Assembly (NCBI RefSeq): GCF_964259225.1
Contig: NZ_CAXVKN010000103.1
Direction: 5' to 3' (one strand)
Length of the DNA stretch: 5,134 nucleotides
From: Catenibacterium mitsuoka_A
Lineage (GTDB): Bacteria > Bacillota_I > Bacilli_A > Erysipelotrichales > Coprobacillaceae
Part shown: one piece after another, positions 5,124 to 5,134 of the stretch
Numbering within the stretch: the first letter of the stretch is position 1
Layout of the letters: each line of letters starts with the position of its first letter
Notes under the pieces: generated by a model
The model's database searches: none
What the model was told of the DNA's origin: nothing
The model's input: the letters and a program-made list of their open reading frames with translations, nothing else
Translations under genes and position numbers: made by a program

Positions 5124-5134
5124 GTTTGCTTGAA

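Noticed and set aside
1..5134. CRISPR array, tRNA or rRNA genes, phage or defence genes.
   Set aside because: I see no regularly spaced direct repeats, no cloverleaf-type tRNA sequence and no rRNA-like stretch. Every long reading frame is assigned to a housekeeping or simple hypothetical gene.

Overview
The window looks like chromosomal DNA of an AT-rich Bacillota (Firmicutes), plausibly an Erysipelotrichia-like gut lineage. This is inferred from the AT-rich coding sequence, strong AGGAGG/GAGGTGA-type ribosome binding sites, a T-box leader in front of trpS, an Spx-type regulator and a YjbK-like CYTH protein. The exact taxon cannot be fixed from the sequence alone.

Layout, left to right. (1) Positions 1-285, minus strand: the N-terminal 95 residues of a CxxC/CxxC zinc-ribbon protein of the DUF6431 / transposase-associated type, running off the left edge. 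A perfect 12-bp hairpin lies just upstream of its start. (2) About 286-570: no convincing gene. It holds three hairpins and a 23-base stretch resembling an IS3-family terminal inverted repeat, so it looks like a scar of mobile-element activity. (3) 571-2616, minus strand: an overlapping operon nadK -> RluA/RluD-family pseudouridine synthase -> small two-helix membrane protein of unknown function, closed by a bidirectional terminator. (4) 2617-2723: a compact divergent promoter region. (5) 2724-3290, plus strand: a CYTH-domain protein (YjbK-like), convergent with (6) 3285-3737, minus strand: an Spx/ArsC-family regulator with a lengthened, cysteine-containing C-terminus. The two genes share one bidirectional terminator whose 6-nt loop holds both stop codons. 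(7) 3738-4033: divergent promoters and a compact tryptophan-specific T-box riboswitch. (8) 4034-5035, plus strand: trpS, followed by two hairpins.

The gene set trpS, spx, CYTH (yjbK), nadK (nadF/yjbN) and rluD-like (yjbO) is essentially a condensed version of the trpS-spx-...-yjbK-...-nadF-yjbO neighbourhood of Bacillus subtilis, with mecA, yjbH and the yjbM (p)ppGpp synthase absent from between them. The cluster combines thiol-stress control (Spx), NADP(H) supply (NAD kinase), RNA modification and translation (pseudouridine synthase, TrpRS). I see no dramatic new system. The most interesting points are the stop-in-the-loop shared terminator, the unusual compressed T-box and the C-terminally extended Spx.
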